Assembly (NCBI RefSeq): GCF_029784155.1 | Contig: NC_073691.1 | Span: 136,879,255 to 136,943,254, forward strand | Length of the DNA: 64,000 nucleotides | Direction: 5' to 3' | DNA from: Uranotaenia lowii | Lineage: Eukaryota; Arthropoda; Insecta; Diptera; Culicidae | In this document: in pieces, positions 11,880 through 22,870 of the stretch | How positions within the stretch are numbered: position 1 is the stretch's first letter | Layout: each line of letters begins with the position of its first letter | The notes under the pieces: model-generated | The model's input: only the letters and a program-made list of their open reading frames with translations | What the model was told of the DNA's origin: nothing | Databases searched by the model: none | Made by a program: the position numbers and the translations under genes

Positions 11880-12230
11880 GAATAAATCATGAGTTGAAGT
11901 CAAATTTCGTTGTCTGACGCCATCTTGAAATCCAAGATGGCGGCTTCCGCTGAACTTTAAAATGGTGTAAATGACTTGAAATCGCATGAAACCCCAACAA
12001 AATGGGTATCGGGTGAAAGTGCTAAACGAGTGGAAGTCGAATTTCGCTATCCGACGCCATCTTGAAATCCAAGATGGCGGCATCCGCTCAACTTTTAATG
12101 CTTAATGCTGACAAAAAGTCGCATTAAACCACCACTATACGAGTATTGAATGAAAAGGCTAAGCTAGAAGATGTCGATTTTTTTCTTTCCGACGCCATCT
12201 TGGAATCCAAGATGGCAGCTTCCACTGAAT
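11880..12230 (+). repeat. Tandem ~137-bp units, left array
   Basis: Three units, each with a perfect or near-perfect hairpin CCATCTTGAAATCCAAGATGG (centres about 11930, 12066, 12204; periods 136 and 138). Around each are GAAGTCAAATTTCG before and CTTCCGCTGAACTTTAAAATG after. Confidence 0.8.
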
Positions 12231-12729
12231 TTAAAATGCTGTTAATCAATGAAAATCGCTTGAACACAACTTTTTTTCACGTAATACTACATTAAAACTA
12301 CTATTTTAAAACAATTTAGATCATTTTAAATCACTTTTATTATTTTTTCATTATGTTTCCAATGCATTTAGAACTTTTCTTGTTTTGTTTATAGTTTTTG
12401 ATTTTTTTTTTGCCATTTATGTAATTCTTTTATTCCTATCATGCTATTATGTCTAAATTTTATTGGTCTTATTCTAGCGAAAACTATAAGGTTATGTTGT
12501 TTCTGTTAACCGTCTGATTTTGGCACATGTGCCAAATTCGATGTTTCCAAAATCGAATGTTGCCAAAAACGAACGGGGTCTGTATTGTGGTAGTTTTTGT
12601 GGGATTTTCAGTCACTTACAGATTTTTAGAGAAACGCGAAAAGAGATATTTGACTTCTATCATTTAGCCTTAGCACCCAATACAATATATTTGGGAGTTT
12701 CATGCTATTTCCATTCATTTACAGTATTT

Positions 12730-13340
12730 TTAAGTTCAGTTGAAGCCACCATCCTGGATTTCAAGATTGCGTCAGAATGCAAAAATAAACTTTTTATAGC
12801 TTATCCCAATTGACAAATATCCATATTTTGGAGGTTTCATGCGATATTCAATGATTTAGAGCATTTTTTAAGTTTATAGAAAGCTGCCATCTTGGATTTC
12901 AAGATGGCGTAAGATAGCAATATTCGACTTCTACTCGTAAACCCCTTCACCCACTACCAATTTGGGTTTCATGTTTCATGTCATTTTAAGTCATTCACTA
13001 CATTTTAAAGTTTAGCGGAAGCCGCCATCTTGGATTTCAAGATGGCGTAAGATAGCGTAATTCAATTTCTACCGGTTGATTTCTTTTAACTTATACCCCT
13101 ATAATATGGGTTTTATGCGATTTTCAGTCATTTACAGTATTTTTAAGTTGAGTGGTAGCCGCCATCTTGGATTTAAGATGGCGACGGGCAACGAAATTTG
13201 ACTTTACTTTCACCTTATAACCATATTATTACTTTCACCTTATAACCATATTGTGAAGGTTTCACGTTATTTTCAGTAATTTTCAGCTTTGAAAATAAAA
13301 GAGGAAGCCGCCATCTTGAATTAATGATGGCGTCAAGCAA
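12730..13340 (-). repeat. Tandem ~137-bp units, right array, inverted
   Basis: Five units in the opposite orientation to the left array, with hairpins at about 12746-12772, 12884-12910, 13021-13048, 13159-13183 and 13308-13333 (periods about 137-149). A 24-bp local duplication (TTTCACCTTATAACCATATT) lies at 13205-13255. Confidence 0.8.
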
Positions 13341-13892
13341 CAATTTTTTTTCCTACTATTTGGGCCCTTTCACTCAATACTCATATTGTAAAGATATTCA
13401 TACCACTTTCGGTGATTTCAAGTTTTCAAAGATGTATTTTTTTAATTTAAACTCAAAACCAACACGCATAACTTACCAAAAATGTGTAAAAATGGGAGTT
13501 CCAATTCAAATATGTGCTATCTAATCTGAGCGTGTCCTGTTTTGACATTTTGATCGAGAACTGTCACTAAGTTTTATGGCGGTTTAATAATCAGGCACTG
13601 AGTGCTATTATAGAACATGCAAAAGAAAGCTTGGAGCAAACTTCTAAGTTTGTGTTTTATTATAGTTTTAAAAAAGCATTCATAACTCTTTCAAAATAAC
13701 TAAAACAGTATGTTTAATAAAAGTTTTATTAGCGTTTTCAAAACCATCTGCAAACATATGGTCGAAAAAAAATATAAGCATTCTGCATGACCATAATAAA
13801 ACCGTCATAAAACGAGCTGCACAAAAAAATGCTGTAATTAAACCATAATAAAACTTCCTAATGCTAGTTGGCATAATCTGTGTTACTTGGGA

Positions 13893-14262
13893 TAGCACAT
13901 TTCACAGAGTTTCGTTCATAATGATCCTGGCGATAGGCTTACTTAAACGGAAACGGTGCTGTTAATGCATAGAAAAGCATACGATGCTTTCCAAAATATT
14001 GAAATCTGTTTTCAAATTCCAACATCATGTCATTCCAACATCGTGTCACTCAAAGTATTTATCCACCTCCATATTGGTGATATATTTCAAGCAATTGAAA
14101 AAAATTATACGTTGAACGCTGCGACCAATTATAACCTCCAGAATTACGAATAATTTTTCTGATCCAAACTCTGAAGAAGGAAAATTTCGAAGGAACTTTT
14201 TGAAATATTGTCATTTTATAGGGAGTTCATAAATATTAAGATCTTACTTGTTTCTATAAAGT
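13893..14262. other. No feature seen
   Basis: AT-rich spacer between the mirrored-array element and the 143-bp-unit element. A short direct repeat, CATGTCATTCCAACATCGTGTC, covers 14025-14048. No coding signal. Confidence 0.5.
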
Positions 14263-15570
14263 ACTAGCTGATCCCATACGAACTCCGTTTCGCTTTGAAC
14301 TTTGAATGTGTCAAGAACAGATTGAATGAAAGTCTATTGCCAAGCATTTTCCAGATGCACTTCGGATTCATTGTTAAGTGATAATTGCAAAAATATTAAA
14401 CGATCACTTTTTCTATTGTCTGCTACTTAATTTGAAATCAGGAATCAATTTACCGAGGTAAAAAACCACGTGTATAAATTTCGACTCGATCGTTGCATTA
14501 CCACGCAATTATTGCCTAAAAAGTTAAACCCGTTTCGGTGACCTTTAATATAATCTTTGATATCTGGAATTGATTGCCCTTCCCTTCAAACTATCGTGTG
14601 CAAATTTTCAAAGCAATCCATTGCATAATAACGTCAGTATTGCTTAAAACAGAGAAAAATTAATTAATATGGACGACCCCTTTCGTCGACCCCTGGTGAA
14701 ACATTTGACATCTGAAATCAATTGCCCGTCCCCGAAAACTACCGTGTGCGAATTTTCATTCCAATCCGATGTCAAATAACGACGATATTGCAAAAATATT
14801 TAAAGGTTAATATGGACGACCCCTTTTGCCGGCCCCTTACACTGAATTTTATACCTGAAATCCATTACTCGTCCCTCAAAACTCTCGTGTACCAATTTTC
14901 ATCTGAATCCGATGTATATTAACGATAATATCGCATCAACAGAAAATAGTTAATATGGACGACCCCATTGGCCGACCCCTGTTTGTAATTTGAAAAGTAA
15001 AATCAATTGTTTGTCCCTAATAATTCCTATGTTCAAATTTTCATCCCAATCCAATGTATAAAAACGTCAATATCACTAAGATATTGAAAAATTTATATGG
15101 ACGGCCCCTTTTGCCGGCCCCTTACACTGAATTTGATACCTGAGATCGATTGCACGTCACTCAAAACTATCGTGTACCAATTTTCATCTGAATACGATGT
15201 ATAATAACGTCAATATCACAAAAACAGTAAATATTTAATATGGACGACCCCTTTGGCTGACCCCTTACACAAAATATGACACCTGAAATCGATTGCTCGT
15301 CTATCAAAACACTCATGTGCAAATTTTCAACACGATCCGACGAAAAGTAACGTCAATATCGCGAAAACAATATTTGTCTTGTATGGACGACCCCCTTCAG
15401 AAGACGTCTTCCGAAAATCTGAAAACATTTTTCATCCTTCCTGGTCCTAATGAGCATCCATGCCAAATTTCAGCTCTCTAGCTCTTAAGACGACTGAGTC
15501 CATGGAGGACAAACAAACAAACAAACAAACAAACAAACATACAGAAACTGCTTTTTATATATATAGATAA
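14263..15570 (+). mobile_element. Element of six 143-bp units with TATATA tail (family A)
   Basis: The head is ACTAGCTGATCCCATACGAA. Six copies of a unit beginning ATGGACGACCCCTTT follow at 14669, 14812, 14954, 15097, 15239 and 15382 (period 142-143). Each unit carries a version of CCTGAAATCGATTGCTCGTC and CAAATTTTCATC. The last unit diverges and ends in an (ACAA)n run and TTTTTATATATATAGATA. The copies are in one orientation and well conserved. No protein is encoded. Heads of the same type recur in this window at 18342-18372, 31596, 38126-38160, 60117 and 61193. Class unknown; it is a microsatellite-terminated non-autonomous repeat. Confidence 0.75.
15509..15538. repeat. (ACAA)n microsatellite
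   Basis: Seven or so repeats of CAAA/ACAA at the tail of the 143-bp-unit element. Confidence 0.95.
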
Positions 15571-18500
15571 GTTTGCCTTAAATAATAAAGTTTATCAAGC
15601 TCCGCGGGCCACAAATTGGGGTACGCCTGCGAAATGTAGCTCTCGGCTACAATCACTGTTATGTAGCTGTTATAATATGTAGCATAGTAGCAGTTAAATT
15701 CACCGAAAGCAGAGGTGAACCAGCCTGTGGCTGAAAACCTCTTAAATAAAGACAAAAAAAATCACCGAAACTGTATCGTGGAAAAAATCGAAAATGCTTC
15801 TTATACTACCCAGTTTGGAGAATATTCTTTCATCTATTATATAAAATTCTCTTGTAACGGTGTTTGTAGTACTACTCCTCCGAAATGACCCAGCCGATTC
15901 AAATGAAATTATTTTTAGAATATTCTGTGGGCATGCGAATCGGTTTATATCGAATAAAAACAACAAAAAGTCGCATTAATTGTCCGTAATCATTAAATTT
16001 GTGATAAATTGAATCAAATTAAAGTCATGGCCTTCAATTTTTTCGAGATTTTCTTTACTTTGGGCGCCGGGCGGGCGGTTTGTTTTTCGTCTCCAAGGTC
16101 GAGGCGTCGCAAGCAAACGTCGTAGGAGGTTAGTAACTATGGCATAGCATACTGTTTAGTGGAAATATTTGGGCGCGCATTTCTCAACCAAGCATAATTT
16201 CGATGCATGTGGTGACCACATGAAGCCTAGATGTGTTTTTTCTTCTTGATTCCTAGATCATTTGTACAGCACATATGTAGTAATGAATGACGCCCAGATG
16301 TGACCCAGATTAATATTTTGCCGATCAAATCAAAACCATTCAATCGATTTGAAAAAATTAAACATCAATTCGTGTTATTTCAAGAAGGAATTGTTGTCTA
16401 AATAATATGAATTTAGTACTGATGCGTATGAAATAATGGTATGACTCTTTGCGGACATTTGAAAAAAGAAAAGTGGAAAGACTTGGTTTATAATCCGCTA
16501 GAAATATTTTTCAAACATGTACAAATGTACTTCACAGAAGTTGTATCATGCGCCATTAAATTTATAGAACAACTACAAAATCCGTTGCAAATTAACAGTC
16601 ACATGAACTGAACAAGAGCCTGTCCTTTAAAATGGATTATATAAGATTGATGTTCATTTGAAGGCCGAATGCAAAGAAGTGCAAACGTTCAACATTTACA
16701 AAAAATGTATACATGATTTCTAAATTTATAAATGGTTGGGCCCAAATAAACAATCTGACTAAATAATCTTAACTTTTTTTAAATCTTTCACCAAAAAACT
16801 GTTTACAGGTTCCCTGTTTGTTTACACAGAATTCAAGTACGTACTTAACATAAATGTGTGTTTTTGTTTAACATATTTTGGTTACGTAGGTGAGACTTTA
16901 GATCCGATTTTTTGTTGGCATTTTTTTTCGTGATTGATATTCCAGAAGCATAATTTTTTTATAGCAGAAGCTGATTTTTTTTTTTTTTGATAAGATTTTG
17001 TTATGACCTAAAAGTGTTGAAAATAATATTTACTCCTGTCATTTCACACGGTGAAACAAGTGGCAATGCGCCTTTAAGTCATGAAACATATTCCAGTTTT
17101 TCTCTAAAATAGTCAGATAGGGTATCCCGAGTGTTCAATCTGAACGGATATTTAAAATTTTTAAATGTCGAGGTAAATTTAAATGAAAATTTCCAGAAAA
17201 AAAAATGAACTCATGAAACTATCGTAGCCTTGAAAGATTAGTTCTTTTTTATGTTTTGAATTTTTTATAACCTGCGTTTCAATTAAATCTTATTGAATCT
17301 TGAAAATATCACATAATCTTAAACAGAATCGCAAATCACCTTCAACACTGTTTAGGAAAATTTTAAATCAGACAACAATGGTTTAAATTGGCAGGTATGT
17401 ATTTAAGGATAAAAAAGAAGATAAAAATGCTTTAATTCGGTTGAATAACAAAAAATTTAATCATATCTTCTCTCCTTTCAAAACCAAATTAAATTTCTTT
17501 GAATATTAACTTCTTGATTTAATTAGCATTTTTGCTAAAAAAAAAAGGGCGAACCTTTTTTTGGACATGATTTTGATGAAAATATAACCACTGCTTCCAA
17601 ATGTGAGGAAAGTTAAGCTGCTTGAAAATGGTTTGAAAAAAGTCATCTCTTATGTTTTTATTTCTTCAGTTCTAAAAAATCTACCATCAAAAGCTACTTG
17701 GGAGCTAAAAGTGCTGCGCTAGGCAGAATATTGAGTAAACACTCCAAAAATTGTCCCGATATTCAAAATTCTTCTTCCATAAAGTTTCATATGCAATAAA
17801 CTCCAATAAATGAGAAACTTTTTATTTCGATTTAAAGCTTAAAGTGAACTCGAGCAAAGCGGAGTCAATCAATTAAATTGTATACAATAAATGAAACATA
17901 GATATAATCAACATATGTTATTTATGGAACAAGTTATAAAGAGTGGATTTTTTTTTAGCATGAAGTTTGCCAAGTTTGATGGTAACGTTGAATGCTGAAA
18001 AAATCGAATTTGCAACGGGAAGCTGATACCTGATATCATTCGGCAATATTCAAAGCATCCAAATCAAAGAAATGTAAATGAAAAGGATTCATGTAAGATG
18101 TATGTAAAATTTATTGGAGATATTTTTTTAATAATCAGTTAAAAGACCCGTAGAATTGAGTTAAAATTCCTCGATTTGATTCCAATATAATTGAGCAGGC
18201 CAATTCGAGCAAACGGAAAAGATGGATATGTTTAAAAACTAGGACATGTTCAAGAAAGCGAGACGATTAACAACTCAAGATTTGATGCTTTTTTTAAGTC
18301 AAACAGTGAAAAAAAAATTGAAATAGACGCCAAGTTTAAAATGGTAAGACGAAGTTTACCGGGTCTGCTAGTATCTGGATAAAATCTTAATCTTTTCGTT
18401 ACTTAATTAGAAGTTATAAACAGTTATAATTCATTCATCATTTTCGCAGATAAACAGGGTGCGCCATCAGAATGTAGATGATTGATAAGCAAAAAAATAG

Positions 18501-18704
18501 CTCTTTTGCGGGTATTCTGCTTGCATTCCATTGGCGAATTCAGCTCGTAGACTAGCTTAAAGTTCTTCAACATATTTTGATATAATGATTTTTTAAACAA
18601 GCACGCACAGTTTTTAGAACTGAACGATCGTTATCGGTGTAAAGCACTGCAATTTCAGCGCGTTCTTTTGGTCTGTATCGATTTGGATACATCGTGATGG
18701 TGCA
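15570..18704. other. Long AT-rich stretch, no gene seen
   Basis: No frame with recognisable content. A GC-rich patch at about 16060-16150 (GGGCGCCGGGCGGGCGG) is isolated. The dispersed repeat described at 10570-10700 has its second copy at 17925-18020. Poly-A and poly-T runs are common. Confidence 0.5.
18342..18372 (-). repeat. Head remnant of the ACTAGC-type repeat
   Basis: On the minus strand it reads TACTAGCAGACCCGGTAAAC then TTCGTCTTACC, matching the head of the 60117 element (ACTAGCTGACCCGGTAAACT). The remainder of the element is not recognisable, so this is a fragment. Confidence 0.6.
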
Positions 18705-18712
18705 CCCTGTAC

Positions 18713-19110
18713 CAAGGTTGCCGAAATCACAGAAAAATCTGTATCATCACAGAATTTTGAGCTAAATTTCGTCACAGAATCTGTGTCACAGACCACAGAA
18801 TTTTGAAAATTTTCACAAATTTAACAGATTTTCTAAATTTTGTACAGATGTCCAAAAATACATTTTTTTGTCATTTTCGACTATTTATTTCTAACAATTA
18901 TTCATGAAAATATGAAAACAAGGTAATGTAGGCAGATTTTTTTTTTCAATTAAAACTGTAAGAAACCTAGATTTGATGATGTTTGACATAATTTTCCAAT
19001 GAAATTCATAGAAACAGCGTCACAGAAAACCGTCACAGAATTTTAGGTTCAAATCATAGAATTCGAAAATTTTTTTTGTCAAAAATACAGAATTTTTTTC
19101 GGCAACCTTG
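18713..19110. mobile_element. hAT-type MITE, CAAGGTTGCCGAAA family, copy A
   Basis: Termini CAAGGTTGCCGAAA and TTTTCGGCAACCTTG are inverted repeats. Perfect 8-bp duplications CCCTGTAC lie at 18705-18712 and 19111-19118. The interior is built from repeats of ACAGAATTTTG and CACAGAATCTG. It is non-coding. Copy B at 53183 has the same ends and its own 8-bp duplication, and a partial third copy ends at 31355. Confidence 0.9.
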
Positions 19111-19118
19111 CCCTGTAC

Positions 19119-19640
19119 TCGTATACAAAAAAACTGATTAATTAATCTGAACCAAGGCGGAACTCGACCTTCAGTTTTTGGACGGATGAGATTGCATTAC
19201 AAAAAAAATAATCGTAGTACTCGTACACAGATAAAAAATCTTAGCTTTAAGAGACATGTACAATTTGATTTCTGGTGAAATTCGGCCAAATGTGTTTGCA
19301 TTACTATAACGCAGCTTGGGAAAAACCATGTGTTTCCTCATTCGTGTAAATTTGCTGTAGTTTTGCATGTTTCTTGTATGAAACGATGTATAGCAGAATC
19401 GTTTCAATAACAGACACCAAACGGCCGACCGGTAAGCAGCCGATTCGACTTGAAGTGGATGGCAGCAATTGATAAAATAGTGATTCAAAACTGAAAAAGA
19501 AGTCATGTATATTTACAATGGTATTTTTTTCTTTTCGAGATTTACAAAAGTCATGAAAAATTAGTAGAAAAAAACTAATTCTAACTAATCGCAGGTAAAA
19601 ACATGTAAAAATACAGCATTATTTAATACTGTGTTGATGA
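19119..19640. other. Region upstream of the secreted-peptide gene
   Basis: No repeat or frame recognised. It probably includes the promoter of the gene at 19707. I cannot fix a TATA box or initiator: TTATTTAATA at about 19619 is a candidate, but its distance to the start codon is not diagnostic. Confidence 0.35.
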
Positions 19641-19706
19641 AGAACCGCCTATTTCAAGTTTGTGCAGTGCGATTCGATCCAACCGCACAGTCAATGCGAA
19701 TCAACT

Positions 19707-19973
19707 ATGAAGATAGGACTAGTAGTGAAAATCGTTTGCGTTTGCGTCGTCGTTCTCTCGATTGCGTCAACGCCTGGGTGCGGCTTTCGAATCAATGGAC
19801 CCGATCACTCATCATCAACATCATCGGGTAAGCTGTTGGAGTTGGAGCTACCGAAAGAGGATCAGGATCAGCCACAATCAGTGAGGACAACTATTCTAAC
19901 TCGCCCGAAAATTTGTCCAGCAGGCTACCAACTGTATCATCAACGTTGCCGTTTGGTGGTTCCGACAGATTAA
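19707..19973 (+). CDS. Small secreted peptide, single C-terminal Cys pair
   Basis: An 88-residue open frame. Residues 1-22 form a signal peptide (basic MK, hydrophobic core LVVKIVCVCVVVLSIA), with likely cleavage near STPGCG. The mature part is polar (HSSSTSS, then LELELPKEDQDQPQ) and ends in CPAGYQLYHQRCRLVV, two cysteines ten residues apart behind a Pro-Ala-Gly. Many short secreted dipteran peptides have a C-terminal C-P-x-G...C-R block, but I cannot name a family. The ATG at 19707 is chosen over 19662 because only it puts the hydrophobic stretch at the N-terminus. A poly(A) signal AATAAA follows 28 bases after the stop. It appears intronless, though GGGTAAGC at about 19827 resembles a splice donor and a spliced form cannot be excluded. 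It is the only convincing host gene here. Confidence 0.7.
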   Translation: MKIGLVVKIVCVCVVVLSIASTPGCGFRINGPDHSSSTSSGKLLELELPKEDQDQPQSVRTTILTRPKICPAGYQLYHQRCRLVVPTD

Positions 19974-20001
19974 TAGGTTCCAGTGGTGTTGTCTTAAATT
20001 T

Positions 20002-20007
20002 AATAAA
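20002..20007 (+). terminator. Poly(A) signal AATAAA
   Basis: Canonical AATAAA, 28 bases past the stop of the secreted-peptide gene; it implies a very short 3' UTR. Confidence 0.6.
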
Positions 20008-20204
20008 CATACGGAAGCCAGGCATTTTTCTGGTTGGCTGATAAGTGGGAAGTATTTTTAAAGTACGACTTATCAGTCGGGTGGTAAACGAGCTTAGCGT
20101 TTTAATTTGTGCCGAAATCTAGTCCAATCCGTTAAGTTGCAGAGTGATTTGTTATTTTGAAATATGATTCAGGAGACAAAATCTTCATTATGATAAGGCC
20201 GATA

Positions 20205-20535
20205 GGAGAGATTATGGCATAACGAGACATAACCAGGGCAAAGTGGGCATCCCTATTTTTAACGGGAGTACGTATTTTCTAGAATAATTTTTTAAGAGGA
20301 ACAGCTTTATAGTTCCTGTATTTTTGATTTCTCAGTAAAAACGGCAATCTTCTCTTTCAATTTACAGATAGAGTTAAAAAAACTGACTTGGTTCTCAAAT
20401 GACGAAAGTTTTTTATTTATTTTGATTGTTACATTATACAAATAGTCGCATCATCCGCTTAACAAAACACCAAATAAGTAATGTAGGTATGAGTGTATGT
20501 GAATTGTTTGTATTTTACAAACACATGTACTTTTT
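20205..20535 (+). mobile_element. Relic of the 4310 foldback family, internally deleted
   Basis: Starts after TA with GGAGAGATTATGGCATAACG. It matches 4310-4515 (GAGTACGTATTTTCT, TGGTTCTCAAATGACGAAA) and then jumps to the equivalent of 4905-5030 (GTTACATTATAC, CAAACAAAACACCA-like block). The first tRNA-like arm is deleted and the right half is missing. Confidence 0.75.
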
Positions 20536-20819
20536 TATTGTATCCCATTAACTCGAAAACTTTTGCCCAGAATGAGTATTCCCCAGAATGAAAAATGTTT
20601 GTGAGGCGGCTGCTATTGATATACTTCCAAAAAGTAGAGGGATCTTGCTTTATACCACGTTCAATATTCTGGATGTAAAGCATGGATCATGAAGCAACGG
20701 GTCTATCTCGGAGCTATGTTAAACGAAATAAAAATGTTTTGTAATCAAAATGTAGGGTTTTTATTGTACTTCAAAGGAAAAATAAGAAAATAAATATTTC
20801 GATGTTTTTTTTTATGTAA

Positions 20820-21542
20820 TTTTGAACTTTTCGTCTAGAACCACTCATCAAAGTTTGAACACCCTATAAACTGACCTCAGCGGCCATCAATCTCTTCATC
20901 TCTGTTGCTTCCCGAGTCGTCCTATTATTCTTCTTCATCTTCTGCTTGACAATTGCCCACAATTTTTCGATAGGGCGGAATTGAGGGCAGTTGGGTGGGT
21001 TGATGTCCTTTTCGACAAAATCTACCCGATGTCCCGATACCACCGTAATACCTCTTTGCTGTAGTGGCAGCTTGCCAAATCTGGCGAAAACTTTACTGGT
21101 TTTTTGTGAGATCTAATGTACGAAAAAAAAAACGTTTTTTAAGGCACTCCTCCTTATACATTTCGGAGTCCATGGTCTTGTTTTTCACAAAAACCGGGGT
21201 TTTTCGTCCGCAGCTGCAAATACCTTGCCAGATCAAATACTTTCATGCCAACTTATCGGCAAAAACGAATTTGAACTTGGCGGGGATATCACCCCGACCA
21301 GTGCAGTGCACCACTGCAGTGGCTTTATAATATTTTTGGCCAGGAAGCTGCCCAAAATCCATCTTCACGTACGTTTCGTCATCCATGAGGATGCATCCGT
21401 CGTACTTCGCTGGAATCTTGTTGTAAAACTTCCGGGTACGTCCTTTGGCTACCAAATTCTGCTTCAATGTCCGGTTTGGTTGCTTACTGGCCCGATAGGA
21501 TCGTATTCCTTCGCGCAGACTAATCCTTCTGACGGTGCACCG
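20820..21542 (-). pseudogene. Mariner transposase, catalytic and C-terminal part
   Basis: Reading down the minus strand: REGIRSYRASKQPNRTLKQN, GCILMDDETYVKMD (first Asp), GQLPGQKYYKA, KFSPDLASCHYSKEVLRWY (second Asp), then DINPPNCPQFRPIEKLWAIV with the catalytic Glu. Counting from the second Asp to that Glu gives 37 residues, so this is the DD37E group. A one-base deletion near 21026 separates the last two blocks, and further frame breaks lie around 21200-21330. The C-terminus (MKRLMAAEV) is near 20885. It is inactive through frameshifts and the large insertion. Confidence 0.85.
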
Positions 21543-22350
21543 CACAGTGGTTTAAAACTCGAAAAACGTGATCATGGGCTTTTTGATGCCTTAGATGTCA
21601 AAATAGCTTTATGACATGTTCTACAATGTTTCATTATTTTTAATTGCGCATATTTTGCCATTATTATTTTTCTGATCAATTCACCTAAAAGTGAGATATT
21701 TTTTTTATTTTTTGAATTTGTCATCCAATCAAAATTATGTGTTCAGAAAACTTGTAGACAATACAATTTTAAAAAACTTTGTAAAAGACTTTGAAGCTCT
21801 ATCTCTCAAAACAACAGATTTATAAACATTTTTCTAAAAACTAACCTCAAAAAACGAAATTTTCGTTTAACTTTTTTCAAAGCGACTTTCGAGTCTTACT
21901 TTTTATGAGAGAGTTGTAACAATTGTAAAAGTGCACAACTTCATTGAAGGTGTCAAGTTTCTATCTTGACGTTAAATGGTACTTTTTGTGTAGTTACGTT
22001 TTAAAATTGCATATTTTCATTGATCCATATATCTAAAAGTTGCAAACTTATGAAAACATAATTATATGCATTTGAAAGGCACATTCTTGAGCTTTAATGA
22101 ACATATAATTTCATTTGTATGTATCAGGTTTTACTACTAAAATCATTTATCTGAAAGATGGTAGTTTTGAAGTTTTTGTTAAGCCAGCCTGGCAAACTCT
22201 TGCTTTTTAGCAAAAGGAAGGATGAAATCTTCTTTTTTTTCTATTCCTACCGTTGACAAGTGAAGACAACAGTTCTTAATTGGTTAAGATTGAAGAGTTG
22301 GCCCTGTCTAGAAGCGTTAGTTCCATTATAGTTAGTAAATCATTTATCTG
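21543..22350 (+). repeat. Left 808-bp arm of the Transib palindrome
   Basis: It pairs with 23143-23950 over essentially the full length, from CACAGTGG to TAAATCATTTATCTGAAA, with only scattered differences (for example GTGTCAAGTTTCT versus GTGACAAGTTTCT). Confidence 0.9.
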
Positions 22351-22464
22351 AAAAACCTGATGGCAATACAGCAAGGCATTTTTTTTTCAAGAATCTGAAA
22401 AATCTGCAGAAATCAATGGTACTTATAGAGTACGATTTGTTTTTTCTGTACTAACTTTTAATAT

Positions 22465-22870
22465 TAAGGGTATAGATTTGGAAGTCATCCAACGATGCGG
22501 TGCTATTCTGCTAGTTTTGGCTTCTGGCCAGAAAATAAATGTGGAAAAATTCGATAAGTTTTCTAAGGAAACGGCCATGAAACTAGTCCATTTGTATCCG
22601 TGGTATTACATATATACCCGCAGCAGTTCACAAAATTTTATTTCATGGGGCTCAAATCTTGATACACTTTTTAATACCCTTTGGGCAATTATCCGAAGAC
22701 GCTCAAGAGTCTAGGAATAAGGATATTTGAAATTTTAGAGAACATCACACTCGAAAATTTTCAAGGCAAGCAACAAACATCGACCTTATGCACCGGATGC
22801 TCGAATCTTCGGACCCTCTTAAAACGAGCCTAAGAAAATCTAAACCAAGACCACATTTTTCTTTTGTTAC
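22465..22870 (+). pseudogene. Transib/RAG1-like transposase, C-terminal fragment
   Basis: Two blocks in adjacent frames. The first ends with KFDKFSKETAMKLVHLYPWY at about 22548-22607. The second runs in one frame from 22623: AVHKILFHGAQIL, then FGQLSEDAQESRNKDI, one stop at 22728-22730, then HTRKFSRQATNIDLMHRML and ESSDPLKTSLRK to about 22869. RAG1 and Transib share an HK-x-L-x-H...SE-x-x-E-x-x-NK signature here, and the Glu of that block (GAA at 22695-22697) is at the position of the third catalytic residue. The N-terminal two thirds, with the two catalytic Asp residues, are absent. The 78-codon open frame at 22478-22714 covers only part and runs out of the true frame at its end. Confidence 0.75.

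Larger units (their letters stand above)
11111..13892. mobile_element. 12-bp-TIR element with mirrored tandem arrays
   Basis: Ends are TCCCAAGTAACA and its exact reverse complement TGTTACTTGGGA. Flanks TATCACA and TAGCACA match at 6 of 7 bases, an eroded target duplication of about 7-8 bp. Subterminal sequence is also related: TTTATTATGG near the left end and CCATAATAAA near the right. Inside are eight copies of a short hairpin, CCATCTTGGATTTCAAGATGG and variants, in two arrays. No transposase is visible. Superfamily unclear; the duplication length would suit hAT. Confidence 0.75.

Noticed and set aside
21064..21614. Plus-strand frames of 88 and 129 codons
   Set aside because: Shadows of the mariner transposase, which is read on the minus strand with catalytic motifs.
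22478..22714. 78-codon frame taken as a stand-alone gene
   Set aside because: It mixes the true Transib-type frame with a shifted one; the conserved HK...SE...NK block lies in the neighbouring frame from 22623.
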